Of a stretch of DNA of 64,000 nt, positions 49,866 through 60,410 are shown in pieces. This DNA is from Meghimatium bilineatum (Eukaryota; Mollusca; Gastropoda; Stylommatophora; Philomycidae): NCBI GenBank assembly GCA_034231615.1, contig CM067298.1:20279478-20343477 (forward strand), written 5' to 3'. The translations under genes were made by a program, and so were the position numbers. Position 1 is the stretch's first letter. Each line of letters opens with the position of its first letter. The notes beneath the pieces were generated by a model. The model saw only the letters and a program-made list of their open reading frames with translations. It searched no databases and was not told where the DNA came from.

Positions 49866-50302
49866 CATAAAAAACAAATATAAAGGTACAAGTGTTATTG
49901 TAGTAATAATGAAACATGGAATCATAAATATGTGACCCGGGGTTGGGGGAGGGGCGAGGATCGATCTTGTAGGTGACTGATCAATATGTAACAAATGAAT
50001 TATGTGGATTGTCGGTTCGAACATTAAATGTCTAGAGTCAAGATTGTGACAAATATGCAGGAATCAAAATTATCAAACCTGAATGAAACCGCTACTATAT
50101 TGTGAGAATCGCAGACAAGAAACATAACAAAACATACATTAACACGCGGTAAGTGAGGAGGAATTAAGGAAACAATACAGAGTAAACAGATCGCATTGAA
50201 AGCAACAAATGTGTCTTTAATGTGATTTTTCTTGCCTCGATATATTTTTTAAATGCTGGATTTAAACACATGTGACATAACACTTGATTTGTACGTATAA
50301 AT
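49866..50302 (+). other. Upstream flank of the GPCR gene
   Basis: No recognised element. Any 5' untranslated exon or promoter within this stretch cannot be identified by eye. Confidence 0.4.
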
Positions 50303-50327
50303 AAATCTATCTCTTTTGTTTCGACAG
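50303..50327 (+). promoter_or_regulatory. Candidate 3' splice site upstream of the GPCR start
   Basis: A pyrimidine-rich run (ctatctcttttgtttcg) ends in acAG at 50326-50327, eight bases before the ATG. This is a good acceptor and suggests that a 5' untranslated exon lies further upstream. A TATAAATAAA string at about 50296 could instead be a TATA box, in which case the ATG exon would be first. Sequence alone does not decide. Confidence 0.45.
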
Positions 50328-50335
50328 AGAACAAG

Positions 50336-51334
50336 ATGGCGTGCAATAACACGACATACATAGAGATGGTGTATAACAGTACAGAACTAACTCTAGAGTT
50401 TCACAAATACGCTTTTTTCGTGAACAACCTTAACTACAACGTCCCTATAGCCATGCTAATCAACAAATGTGTCACTCCAGTCTGGATAGTCATTGGTATA
50501 ATTGGCAACGTTATTTCAGCCTTAATGTGGGCTAGCCCACGCATGCGTACTTGCAACACAGTGGCTTACTATCTAACATGTCTGGCTATAGCAGATCTCA
50601 CGTTCCTGGTTCTTCATTGCATTTACGAGCTTGAGAACCCCTGGTTGCTAGGAAGCTTAGATATTCAAGTATGGTGCCAAATTTTTTCAATGGCGAACAT
50701 TGCTGTGCAATATTTTTGCGTGTTTTTGGTATTTGCCTTCACTGTAGAGCGCTTCTTATCCGTCTGTCACCCGTTCAAGTCAGAGAGATTTAGTAAAACC
50801 AGAACCCCAAGAATTATATTTGGTTTACTTGTGTTTTCGATTGTGTTAAGTTTACCACAAGGTTACTTTTGGATTATAAACATTGTTAACGAATGTCAAG
50901 TTCGTCCACCAGAGGCAGCAGTATTATCATCATCATTCTTCTCCATTTATACGTGGTGCACAGAGATGGCTGTCTTTCTAGTCCTGCCGTTGACGGTTCT
51001 TTTCTTAAACGTAGTAGTTGTTCATAAAATTCGTCGCTCTGGGGTGTTAAAGATTGGGAAAACAAACTCTCTAAGAAAAGACATTCGTTGTCCACCAATT
51101 GTGAACGAGACCAGTAAACTCACATTAACTGTGAACAATGAGGCACATTCAACCAAACGCTTGAGTCGAACAAATGGCGGATTTAACGCAAGCAACAAAG
51201 GACCAACTATAACCTTATTGTGGGTGTCATTCTACTTGATCCTCACAGTGCTACCTAATACTATCGTCTACGCCATGCAGTTTATGGTTCCATACGGAGC
51301 TCTACCTTGCAGCTTGGAAGATATGTCTAAAGAT
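50336..51334 (+). CDS. Class A GPCR, coding exon 1 (TM1-TM6)
   Basis: This 333-residue exon encodes the N-terminus and first six helices of a rhodopsin-like plasma-membrane receptor. Visible: N-glycosylation sites at N4, N5 and N14; TM1 with the GN motif (N58); TM2 with LAIADL (D87); TM3 preceded by C114, which can pair with C187 in the second extracellular loop; E138-R139-F140 followed by CHPF where DRY normally sits; TM4 with P174; TM5 about 204-229 with P218; a 60-residue third intracellular loop; TM6 about 290-314 with P307 but V305 where CWxP has tryptophan. The ATG has a good context (A at -3, G at +4). The frame stays open 11 codons past the exon end, but the donor GTAGGT after codon GAT gives a phase-0 join to exon 2. 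By memory it resembles the invertebrate TRH-receptor-like/neuropeptide group; the ligand is unknown. Receptor identity is near certain, subfamily moderate. Confidence 0.93.
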
Positions 51335-51637
51335 GTAGGTAATCATTTGCATTTCTTAATCATGAATTAATTATGTTTGCGCAACTAATCGTCTAAGGAT
51401 TATTTTTCCACTGATAATCATTATTTTTTCTTTTCAATGCTAACCATTATTTTTGTTACAGCTTTCAATATTTTTGCACCGCTATTAACTATTTATTGCA
51501 CTGCTAATCAAATTTTTTTCCACTGATAATCGTTAGTTTTGCAGCGCTAATGATTATTTTCACATTGTTAAAATTATTTTCGCATTGTTAATCATTATCT
51601 TCTAATATATTGATGCTATTACTATTCAGCACAAACT

Positions 51638-51868
51638 TCTTGCTATGTTCTCATTGATGACGCTAACACTCAGAGTCAGTGTACATTTCTTGCTATGTTC
51701 TCATTGATGACGCTAACACTCAGAGTCAGTGTACATTTCTTGCTATTTTCTCATTGATGACGCTAACACTCAGAGTCAGTGCATTTCTTGCTATGTTCTC
51801 ATTGATGACGCTAACACTCAGAGTCAGTGTACATTTCTTGCTCAGTACTCGATGATGATAACACTCAT
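51638..51868. repeat. 50-bp minisatellite in the GPCR intron
   Basis: About 4.5 units of tcattgatgacgctaacact then cagagtcagtgtacatttct. It is 300 bp downstream of the donor. Confidence 0.95.
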
Positions 51869-51894
51869 AGTCAGTATAACTGTCTTACAGATGG

Positions 51895-52205
51895 AATGAA
51901 TTGAACCAAGTCAGTTCTAGCGGACCTGGTTCAATTCACATATTTTCCGTACTTGACCAACCACATCTCCAAAAATGGATGTGATCTCATCAAAACATTC
52001 AACATGTGTGCTCAAGTCACTCAGAACGGACCAATCCAGACAATGATTATATCAACGAAAATCCCGTACAAGTATTTAAGTATTCTCAGAAACACAAACA
52101 TAGAACATTAATATTCATACTACAAGGACCTAAAGGCCTTCTTGTAAACATAAATAACATGGAGATAAGACAATGTTGCTTCAAATGCTAGCTTATACAC
52201 GTAAA
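51895..52205 (-). mobile_element. Repeat S3 in the GPCR intron, copy 1
   Basis: This aligns with 14097-14465 over ttccgtacttga, ccacatctccaaa, aaaatcccgtac and the cttcttgtaaac-ataaataacatg block. The left end holds a hairpin-forming attgaacc...ggttcaat pair. Confidence 0.65.
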
Positions 52206-52214
52206 TTTAAGGAG

Positions 52215-52500
52215 GAAGCTTGAGGATAAATGGAAATAGTTCTTAAAGCTGACAGGAGTTCAACCAGGTCCGTTCTAGCCGCACTGAATCGCCTTACAAC
52301 TCAAGTAAACAGGTTTTCCTTTCTTGACCAACCACATCTCCAAACAATATATGATCTCGTCAAGACATTCAACCTGTGTACTCAAGTCACTGAGAACGGG
52401 AAGAAAATCGAAATAATGACTATTACAACATCAATGATCATCCCGTATAAGTATTTAAGTATCATCAAGATCACAAACATAGAACATTCATAATCAAGAA
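52215..52500 (-). mobile_element. Repeat S3 in the GPCR intron, copy 2
   Basis: Direct neighbour of the previous copy, same orientation. The minus strand reads tagaacggacctggttgaac, with a B-box-like end. It shares accaacc-acatctccaaa and catcccgtataag with copy 1. Confidence 0.65.
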
Positions 52501-52839
52501 CATACATGTCTTGCTCGTGTTTTCTATACCAGGTGGTATATACAACATTTATTCTAATGGCGCCTATTCTACAGATGTCATTAATAAAAGAGATGCGCCA
52601 TCTATTCTATAATGGCATATTAATACATGAGCTATCAAAGACATATATTGTATAAATGACATTAATACAGGAGCTGGAGGAGACATACATTCTATAGATG
52701 GCATTATTGCAAGAGCTGAAGCAGACATATATTATATATATGAGATTGATACAAGAGCTGGAAGATATATATATATATAAGCATCATATTAATGCAGGAG
52801 ATGATCATACATCAAATCTATATCTATAAACAACGTTTT

Positions 52840-53170
52840 GATACAGGAGCTAGAACAAACATATATTCTATAGATGATATTTTAATACAGGATCTAGAGC
52901 AAACATCTATTCTAAAGATGATATTTTAATACAGGATCTACAGCAAACATCTATTCTAAAGATGATATTTTAATACAGGATCTAGAGCAAACATCTATTC
53001 TAAAGATGATATTTTAATACAGGATCTAGAGCAAACATCTATTCTAAAGATGATATTTTAATACAGGATCTAGAGCAAACATCTATTCTAAAGATGATAT
53101 TTTAATACAGGATCTAGAGCAAACATCTATTCTAAAGATGATATTTTAATACAGGATCTAGAACAAACCA
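52840..53170. repeat. 44-bp minisatellite in the GPCR intron
   Basis: About 7 units of gatgatattttaatacagga then tctagagcaaacatctattc. The flanks (52600-52840) hold older, more diverged units with gagct-type variants, so the array grew from one edge. Confidence 0.95.
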
Positions 53171-53569
53171 TCTGTTCTGAATACGACATTATAATACAGG
53201 AGCTGAGCAGACATATATTCTATAAACGACATATTCACTCCTAACAGTCCAAGTGTAGATCTTCAATCATCTTCCGCGTAAATCATGGGGCAAGTAGCCA
53301 GTACCTATCGTTTTAAACCTATCGGTTTAGATGTCTTCTATAAAGTGTATGTCAGGTGTCAGTGTTACTGATTTCTTACTCCGCTGTTGGCCTTCCATAA
53401 CACAGAAGGATTTCCTAATGATAACCTCAAATTAGAATACATGAAATCTAAGAAGTCTAACGCGACTTTCTGCACTTGATGTTCTGTTTGTTCTAATAGT
53501 TACAGTCGTCATAGATTGAGGAAGGATACATATATATATATTTATATTTCTTTTTACGATTAAATCACA

Positions 53570-54085
53570 CTTATCAACATAGAAGTAGCAAGAAGACAAG
53601 ACAAAGACTTGTTCTTAAATAACAAAATGTCAGAAGTGGTGATTATTTGTCAGAAGCAAAATCCCCCAGTGTGCAAGATCAAAGTAAATGATTTTATATT
53701 AAACAGGTTCACCGATTGATGTATTTGGGAACTACGATAACATCAGATTTAGAATGTTTAACAGAGATAAAAAATAAATATAAGGCAGGCAATGACAGTA
53801 TTCCTGAAAATGAAGAATATACTGTCTAATATATCCTTTAGAGATGAGGAAGAACATTCTTCAGAACTACAGAACAACGATTCTAAAATATGGCTGCTAG
53901 TCCTGGACAAACAAATAAACATGATGGTGGAAAATTTGAGGAAACTGAGATGTGGTTCTATAGAAGAATGTTGAGAGTACCACGGTCGGCTAGTATAACC
54001 AATGAGGAGGTGATGAAAATGTCAAAAGCAAGATGGGTGTTACTTAATAGCATCAGAAAACGACAATCTTCATTTTTAGTCACTT
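53570..54085 (+). pseudogene. LINE relic, 5' part of a nested pair
   Basis: This lies in the GPCR intron. Broken frames read SEVVIICQKQNPPVCKIKVN, MYLGTTITSDLECLTEIKN, and MWFYRRMLRVPRSASITNEE, then LNSIRKRQSSFLV. The expected C-terminus is missing here but appears at 54895-55020, on the far side of another LINE and a tRNA-like repeat. Confidence 0.8.
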
Positions 54086-54094
54086 ATCAGATAA

Positions 54095-54180
54095 GTCATA
54101 CGGGAGATGGGATTTGAACCAGGTCTGTTCAGCAGGCACATATTCACCTCGCCACTATGAGTTACTGAGGTCTGAAGATC
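54095..54180 (-). mobile_element. tRNA-like head fragment between nested LINEs
   Basis: The minus strand reads atagtggcgaggtg (A-box-like) and acctggttcaaatccc (good B-box), close to the S3 head. Only the head is present. Confidence 0.55.
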
Positions 54181-54234
54181 ATTGTTACAACGGGACAAGT
54201 AGAAGGAACGAGAAATCGCGAACGACAGCTTAAG

Positions 54235-54895
54235 TAAAATATTAGATAGTCTAACATTGTGGACAACAACTTGAAAACGTACACAAATTCTCCTATCTAG
54301 GAAGCAAAGTAACACTCGACGGTGATGTCATGGCAGAAATTATAACTCGCATTTCCCTAGCATCAAGTGCATGTAACAGACTGTCTAATATCTGGAAGTC
54401 AAAGTAAATCTGCACACGCACGAAATTGCTCTTATTTAATTCATGCGTTATTTCGGTGCTATCATATAGATGCGAGAGCTGGAAAAGCTCTTTATCTTCA
54501 GAAAAGAAATTACTGAGTTTCGAGAACAAATGTCTTCGTAGGATAACTAACACCCATTGGAGTGAATTCAAATCGAATGATAAAATCAGAGAAGCGACAT
54601 ATCAAAATGTCATCACAGATGTTATCAGAAAACACCGTTGGTCCTACATCGGGCATGTCCTACGCGCAGACACCAACAGAATACACAACCAATAACTTGA
54701 ATGGATACCTACAGGAAAACGAGCTAGGGGTAGACCAAAAGAAACACTCAGAAGAACAATACTTAGAGAAAGTAAACCAACCAATATTCATACTATTCAA
54801 GAACACAGAATAGCTTTGAACAGACATAATTGGAGAGATCTGACCCCTGCCCTATGCGCTAACTTTAGCGTGAAAGGAAAATAAATGAATGAATG
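54235..54895 (+). pseudogene. LINE relic inserted in another LINE
   Basis: This reads FSYLGSKVTLDGDVMAEI, then ISLASSACNRLSNIWKSK, the frame 54426-54695 with FNSCVISVLSYRCESWKSSL, FENKCLRRITNTHWSEFKSN and VIRKHRWSYIGHVLRAD, then NRHNWRDLTPALCANFSVK. It ends in aatgaatgaatgaat. Sister of 10170-10720. The copy retains the thumb and C-terminus only. Confidence 0.9.
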
Positions 54896-55020
54896 AATTA
54901 ACATTGTGGCGTTGCAAGGATGCAACAATGATCCCGATAAAAGATACGGGAACTAGAAATTTGTGGAGATCGATGAGAGCCTACGCGAGTCGGCACCGCT
55001 CCTGTTGATGATGATTGAAT
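54895..55020 (+). pseudogene. 3' end of the interrupted LINE
   Basis: This reads WRCKDATMIPIKD, then TRNLWRSMRAYASRHRSC and stop, followed by a tgatgatgattga tail. This is the missing C-terminus of the relic at 53570-54085. Confidence 0.72.
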
Positions 55021-55434
55021 TTATAGAATCACATGCTTGCTACATGACATCGATCTAGTCTAGTGCAAATCAATGATTGTTGCCTTCACTGTTACATCGT
55101 GTCATGTTCCAATTATTTTTTCTTATGCTCCAAATGTCTTCATAAAATGTGTGTTTCGCCTGCTTCCAAAGCTTTCAATTCTGCTGCACATCAGAATTTA
55201 AAAGAAAAACTACAACTGATACCAACATATCTTTGTTACCTTGGCGCGATAGAATTAATACACGTCTTCCCATCGCTGACAAAAGTCAAATCTTAGCAAC
55301 ACAGAGAAAACCTCCTGCCCGAAATGGCATAATGATAAACACACTGATCCCTATTTAGACTATATGTATCCCAAATATGGCAAATAATTATACACCAGAA
55401 CTAGAATTATATACTTTTCATTCATCTCCGTAAA

Positions 55435-55790
55435 CACCAGATACAACAATACAAGTCTAAAACTGTTATTATCATCTTCCCACACACACACAGCAGATAC
55501 AACAATACAAGACTAAAACTGTTATTATCATCTTCCCACACACACACAGCAGATACAACAATACAAGACTAAAACTGTTATTATCATCTTCCCACACACA
55601 CACACAACAGATACAACAATACAAGTCTGATATTGTTATCATCTCCACACACACCAACAACAGATACAACAATACAAGTCTAAAACTGTTGTCATCATAT
55701 CTCCACACACACAACAGATACAACAATACAAGTCTCGAACTGCTGTCACTATATCCACAAAAACCAGACACAGTAATACAAGTCTGAACC
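55435..55790. repeat. 54-57-bp minisatellite in the GPCR intron
   Basis: Six units with cagatacaacaatacaagtc, taaaactgttattatcatct and a variable CA run. Unit length changes mostly in the CA run. Confidence 0.95.
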
Positions 55791-56214
55791 TATTGCTGTA
55801 ATCTCTTACACTTTATCGCTATTGTTATTAGAAAACATGCCATCTGTTATTAATTCTGGAAGGTTTATTTCATATAAACAATTAATTGGGTATTTGTGGG
55901 TGATTGGAGGATCTTTGTGACAGTATTTCTCTATGCGATTAAGAGGTCGCGTGTTAAAATCGGGCTAGTGTCGACTGCATAACATAGTTTTGGGGTCGAG
56001 TTATCTGTCCCATCCCAAAGAGTGTGAAAGTTATCTAGAAGCCATACTGAAGTAGGATATGTCACGTTGAGAGGCTCACACATTGCAGCTAAACTGTAAA
56101 CCATGACGCAACGTATTCCGTTCACCGGACTATATCCTGCTCGTCTGTAGGAGTTTGAGAACGCTGAAACGCTGAAGAAGACAATTATAAAGTGGTTTAT
56201 TGTTCTTTAGATCC

Positions 56215-56310
56215 TTAGAAAATATTGCTTGAGTTGAGTACAGAGTTGAGTGATATGATGGGTGCTCTCGGTACTAGGCATGTTTATTTCATTAGAAGGA
56301 AGAAGAATAT
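56215..56310 (+). mobile_element. SINE S1 body fragment
   Basis: The stretch gggtgctctcggtactaggc and its flanks match the body of the S1 SINEs at 26.5 and 43.15 kb. The tRNA-like head is missing. It lies in the GPCR intron. Confidence 0.45.
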
Positions 56311-56414
56311 ATGGGGGGAAAAACGAACCAAAAAATAAAATTAAGTATCTACATATTTTTAATGCTTTTGTTTATCCAATTTTCTTTATTTTTCACATAA
56401 ATTAATAACATGAG

Positions 56415-56845
56415 CATGTATCACGTCTAACTGTCGTGGGGAATCCTGTATCACGTCTAACTGTCGTGGGGAATCCTGTATCACGTCTAACTGTCATGGG
56501 GAATCCTGTATCACGTCTAACTGTCATGGGGAATCCTGTATCACGTCTAACTGTCATGGGGAATCCTGTATCACGTCTAACTGTCGTGGGGAATCCTGTA
56601 TCACGTCTAACTGTCGTGGGGAATCCTGTATCACGTCTAACTGTCATGGGGAATCCTGTATCACGTCTAACTTTCATGTGGAATCTTGAATCACGTCTAA
56701 CTGTCATGGGGAATCCTGTATCACGTCTAACTGTCGTGGGGAATCCTGTATCACGTCTAACTGTCATGGGGAATCCTGTATCACGTCTAACTGTCATGGG
56801 GAATCCTGTATCACGTCTAACTGTCATGGGGAATCTTGAATCACG
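56415..56845. repeat. 30-bp minisatellite in the GPCR intron
   Basis: Fourteen units of gggaatcctgtatcacgtct then aactgtcatg, with a G/A switch (gtcGtg/gtcAtg). It is open in a frame on each strand because the period is a multiple of 3; not a gene. Confidence 0.97.
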
Positions 56846-57649
56846 ACAACGCTATCTCTATATTCTACACATTTCAGTTTCTTACAACTTTTGCCAACTC
56901 GATTTCAAGCTCTTGTATTTTCCTATATCTTTATTTATTTTAAACGTTTTTCCTTCTGTTTGTTCCCTATATTGTTTTGATTCCTAGAAGTTAGAATCAA
57001 CTGAGCTCTGATATCCAAGTGTAATGTTTCCAAATCTCTCTAGAGTGTTATTATATACTCAGATAAATCCAACACTTAGCGGTATTCAATGTTGTTTGAA
57101 ATATCCTCTTACTACAAGAAATCCCCCGTTGTCACAATATCATCCAGTTATATTTTTCAATCGCTTGACAAAAATAAATTGATTTTACTTCTATGTTTAT
57201 GCCTTGCCTAGGCAACATCTCTTATCACATCTACATAATGGATATCCGATGTCTGTGAAACTCTACAAATTCTACAACACAATGATATTATTTTCTTGGC
57301 TTCTAGAGTTCTTCCTGTTCGTTGTAATATATAACACATTATAGAATTCATATTGTTCATGTATTATCTATTTGTTTGCCTAGCGATATGGTTGCAAACT
57401 AGCCGTATTAGTTACTACTGCCGATTCTGGATATGCCAGGTAATTGGGGCAAAAACACTAGCAGCCTTCCGTTCACTGAACTACATTGTGCTTGAAATCT
57501 AGTAGGACCATTGTAATTTTCAAGAGCGTTGTAGTGAAGTTCAGAATTACTTTTTGTTTCTAAGTGACAATATACGAGTTTAAGTATTGGGCAATGACAT
57601 CTGTAATGAAAAATAAAATAGCATTTGTAAAGAATATAGAATATTCTAC
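56846..57649. other. Intron stretch without recognised elements
   Basis: AT-rich; a ctagccgtattagttact phrase at about 57400 resembles caaaccgtattagttac at 36585, hinting at one more dispersed repeat. Confidence 0.4.
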
Positions 57650-57995
57650 TAAAGAGTATTATCGACCATAGAGACGATTCATCGTATGATGTCAGTAAAG
57701 ACCCGAACATAGAACAAGGTTGGGTTCTCAAAACCATCAACAGTACGGAAACTATCATATTTTGGACACATACGAGAGACACAATAGAAAAATCCAAGAA
57801 AGACGTGTAGAGAGAGACAATGTATTAGAAGAAGAAGAATTATAGAAAGGTCCTCGGAAAAAGAAAAGGATACCGCTCAGACTTCCTACAAATGATAATT
57901 GAGGACCAATTAAATATGACACTTGGAGAAGCAGGAAATTTGCGCAGAGTATGGAAACTGTACAAAGTGACAGTGTGCACATCATTCTGTAAAGA
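57650..57995 (+). pseudogene. Probable LINE 3' relic
   Basis: In shifting frames this reads SKDPNIEQGWVLKTINS, a FWTHTRDTIEKSKKDV-like block (cf. FGHIxR), GPRKKKRIPLR-like basic residues, and MTLGEAGNLRRVWKLYK-like codons. The layout is that of an RT C-terminal tail; sequence support is weaker than elsewhere. It lies 230 bp before the GPCR terminal exon. Confidence 0.5.
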
Positions 57996-58222
57996 ACACG
58001 ATATATGATAGATCTTTTATAATAGCATTGTACTTCTACAATCCATGCTATTTCATTCACATTGCATTTTTGTCTCTCTATTCTCTGTTTCCTGTAAATA
58101 GATGTCAACCATATCCGGTGATTTTCTTTGTAAAGTATACATGTATTGATATGCATTATTATTATCTACAAATTAGATGTGAAGTAAAAACTAACATTTT
58201 TTAACGTTATCTCTTCTCACAG

Positions 58223-58456
58223 CCAACATGGCGGGCATACTTCTCCTTCATGTCGATCAAAATCATCGTGAAAGAGATGAGTCTATCTCATCATGTCAGC
58301 AACGTCTTTATATACATGGCTACCAGTAGACGTTTTCTCAAAGTCACACTTCAGAACTTATGTCCAAAATCTAAGCATTGCAGTGGAGAATCACGTGACA
58401 CTTCAATGCAAACTCTTCGAATAACGAACACTAGATCAATCGGGGTAGATGTTTAG
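58223..58456 (+). CDS. Class A GPCR, coding exon 2 (TM7 and C-tail)
   Basis: This terminal coding exon of 77 codons plus stop completes the receptor begun at 50336. A pyrimidine-rich tract ending in cacAG lies directly before it. Read in phase 0 it begins PTWRAYF and carries TM7 with SHHVSNVFIYMATSRRF. N360 and Y364 occupy the NPxxY positions, but valine replaces the proline. A basic amphipathic helix-8 segment follows, then cysteines C380 and C386 that could be lipidated, and a Ser/Thr-rich tail ending GVDV. The SHHxxNxFIYMAT pattern is what I expect of invertebrate peptide receptors, which is why I join it to exon 1. The join restores a seven-helix protein of 410 residues, a normal class A length. 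No transcript was available to prove the junction. Other reading frames of this exon give no membrane segment. Confidence 0.85.
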   Translation, partial: PTWRAYFSFMSIKIIVKEMSLSHHVSNVFIYMATSRRFLKVTLQNLCPKSKHCSGESRDTSMQTLRITNTRSIGVDV

Positions 58457-59149
58457 ATGAAGTTGAAGAATTCATGATAGCGCGGCCGCAGTTCTATAGA
58501 GTCCATCATCATGAAGGTGGGTTCAATTTCTGGTCTATAGAAATGAAAATGGATATCTTACTATTCAAAGTTGACAAAGAACTGTCAATATTCTGTTTTC
58601 CCCGTTAGGGAAAGTTTACAAGCAGGTTTGAAGTGGCCTGTGTGATAAAAGATGAATGCGATTGCTGTCGCCACGTCATGTTCAGGGTGAAAGTTTTGAA
58701 GAACGTGGAAACTTAGATTGGCTGCTTTGCGAATTCCCGAAATGACATTTTAAGCAGCTTACATATATTGTGATCAAAGAGACAATCTCGGAGTGAATGG
58801 GCGTGGTTGTCGATCAACTCTTCAATAACTCGGTTGTATATGAGATATTGAAGGACAACATTACATATTTCACAGCACATTTGATTTAGTTTTTTTCAGC
58901 AACACAAAATCAAGTGTAAAACTATAACACGCATGTGGTTTAGTTATGTTTCAACAGCAAAAACAATCAAGTGTAAAACTATTAGACTCATTTAAGAACC
59001 TGTATTTTTAACAGAAAAGCTATTGAATGCCGAATACTACCTTCTCACTGATAAAAAGACAGTTTTATCAACATCATCGTTAGCATCCGTATTGGAAAAT
59101 TGTTAACCTATTCAGAGCGACTAAGTTCATTCTTAACACAATACTGAAC
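58457..59149 (+). other. Likely 3' untranslated and downstream region of the GPCR gene
   Basis: Follows the stop codon directly. No AATAAA occurs until about 59482 (ttaataaaag), so either the 3' UTR is about 1 kb or a variant signal is used. Confidence 0.4.
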
Positions 59150-59880
59150 GGTTAATATTGATTCTTAAAACAAGAGACAAACTGCATATGTTTTATTATT
59201 AGCACAAAACAGAACGTCTGAAGCAGATTCTTAATACAAGACACAAACGTTAAAATTGATCTGAATTCAAGATTGAAGAAGTGAAATTGATTGTTGATGC
59301 AATATTGAGGGAGTGAAGTTAATTGTTAACAGAAGACACAACTGCTGATATTGATTCTAACAAGGAACATAATAACTGAATTTTATTTATTAACACAACC
59401 AATGGACTGGATTTGATTATTAACACAATATAGCAGTTGAAGTTTATTTGTAACACAAGATAGAGTAACCGACTTTATTCTTAATAAAAGATAGACCTGT
59501 TGAAGATGATTATGTGCACAAGAAAGATATATTTACTTTTATTAGTAGCACAAAATAAAGGAGTTGGAGTTGATTAGTAACACAGACACACTGTTAAAGT
59601 TGATTCATTGCTCATGACAACATTATTAAAGTTAATTCTGTACACACTTGTAGTTGATTAAGTAGACTATGATCAGAACATATTTGAAATTGATTCATAG
59701 AACAATGTAGAAAACGTGAAGTTGACTATTAGAAGAGGAACTAAATGGTGAAGCTGATTCTTATAATACGAAAGTTTATAGTTGATTCTCAGAACATGAA
59801 AGAAAGTGTATAGTTGATTCTCAGAACATGAAAGAAGAAAACATGCAGCAGACATTTTGCAACTGAATAGTTCATTATCA
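59150..59880. repeat. Degenerate 45-50-bp tandem repeat
   Basis: Loosely repeated phrases such as ttgattctta, acaca-agaca and gaagttgatt at about 45-50 bp spacing. Probably an old minisatellite; period estimated by eye. Confidence 0.6.
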
Positions 59881-59889
59881 TAATTAGCA

Positions 59890-60410
59890 ACATCACATAT
59901 TGAATTATCTCAGCACGATGTAAGAATTCAGTTTAAATTATCTCAGCACGATGTAAGAATTCAGTTTAAATTATCTCAGCACGATGTAAGAATTCAGTTT
60001 AAATTATCTCAGCACGATGTAACAATTCACTTTAAATTATCTGAGCACATTGTAAGAATTCACTTTAAATTATCTGAGCACATTGTAAGAATTCAGTTTA
60101 AATTATCTCAGCACAATGTAAGAATTCACTTTAAATTATCTGAGCACATTGTAAGAATTCACTTTAAATTATCTGAGCACATTGTAAGAATTCAGTTTAA
60201 ATTATCTCAGCACGATGTAAGAATTCAGTTTAAATTATCTCAGCACAATGTAAGAATTCACTTTAAATTATCTGAGCACATTGTAAGAATTCACTTTAAA
60301 TTATCTGAGCACATTGTAAGAATTCACTTTAAATTATCTGAGCACATTGTAAGAATTCAGTTTAAATTATCTCAGCAAGATGTAAGAATTCATTTTGAGT
60401 TATCCCAACA
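59890..60410. repeat. 33-bp minisatellite
   Basis: About 15 units of gcacgatgtaagaattcagt then ttaaattatctca. Two main variants (cagttt/cacttt and cacgatg/cacattg) are interleaved. Confidence 0.96.

Larger units (their letters stand above)
51335..58222 (+). other. Intron of the GPCR gene
   Basis: This is a 6,888-bp intron with GTAGGT donor and TTCTCACAG acceptor in phase 0. It is filled with mobile and tandem repeats, listed separately: two tRNA-like repeats, four minisatellites, a LINE inside another LINE, and a SINE remnant. A competing donor (GTAATC at 51339) would leave exon 2 out of frame, so I prefer the first. Confidence 0.8.

Noticed and set aside
50164..50361. Minus-strand frame over the GPCR start
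   Set aside because: Overlaps the receptor start and has no family features.
51339..51344. Alternative donor GTAATC four bases downstream
   Set aside because: It would leave exon 2 in a frame without a TM7 segment.
56402..56987. Long frames on both strands with a 10-residue repeat
   Set aside because: The 30-bp minisatellite has a period divisible by three and no stop in the unit. Both strands being open together argues against coding, and it lies in an intron.
59890..60410. CRISPR-like direct repeats of 33 bp
   Set aside because: Units are directly adjacent with no unique spacers and no Cas genes; the setting is eukaryotic, so it is a minisatellite.
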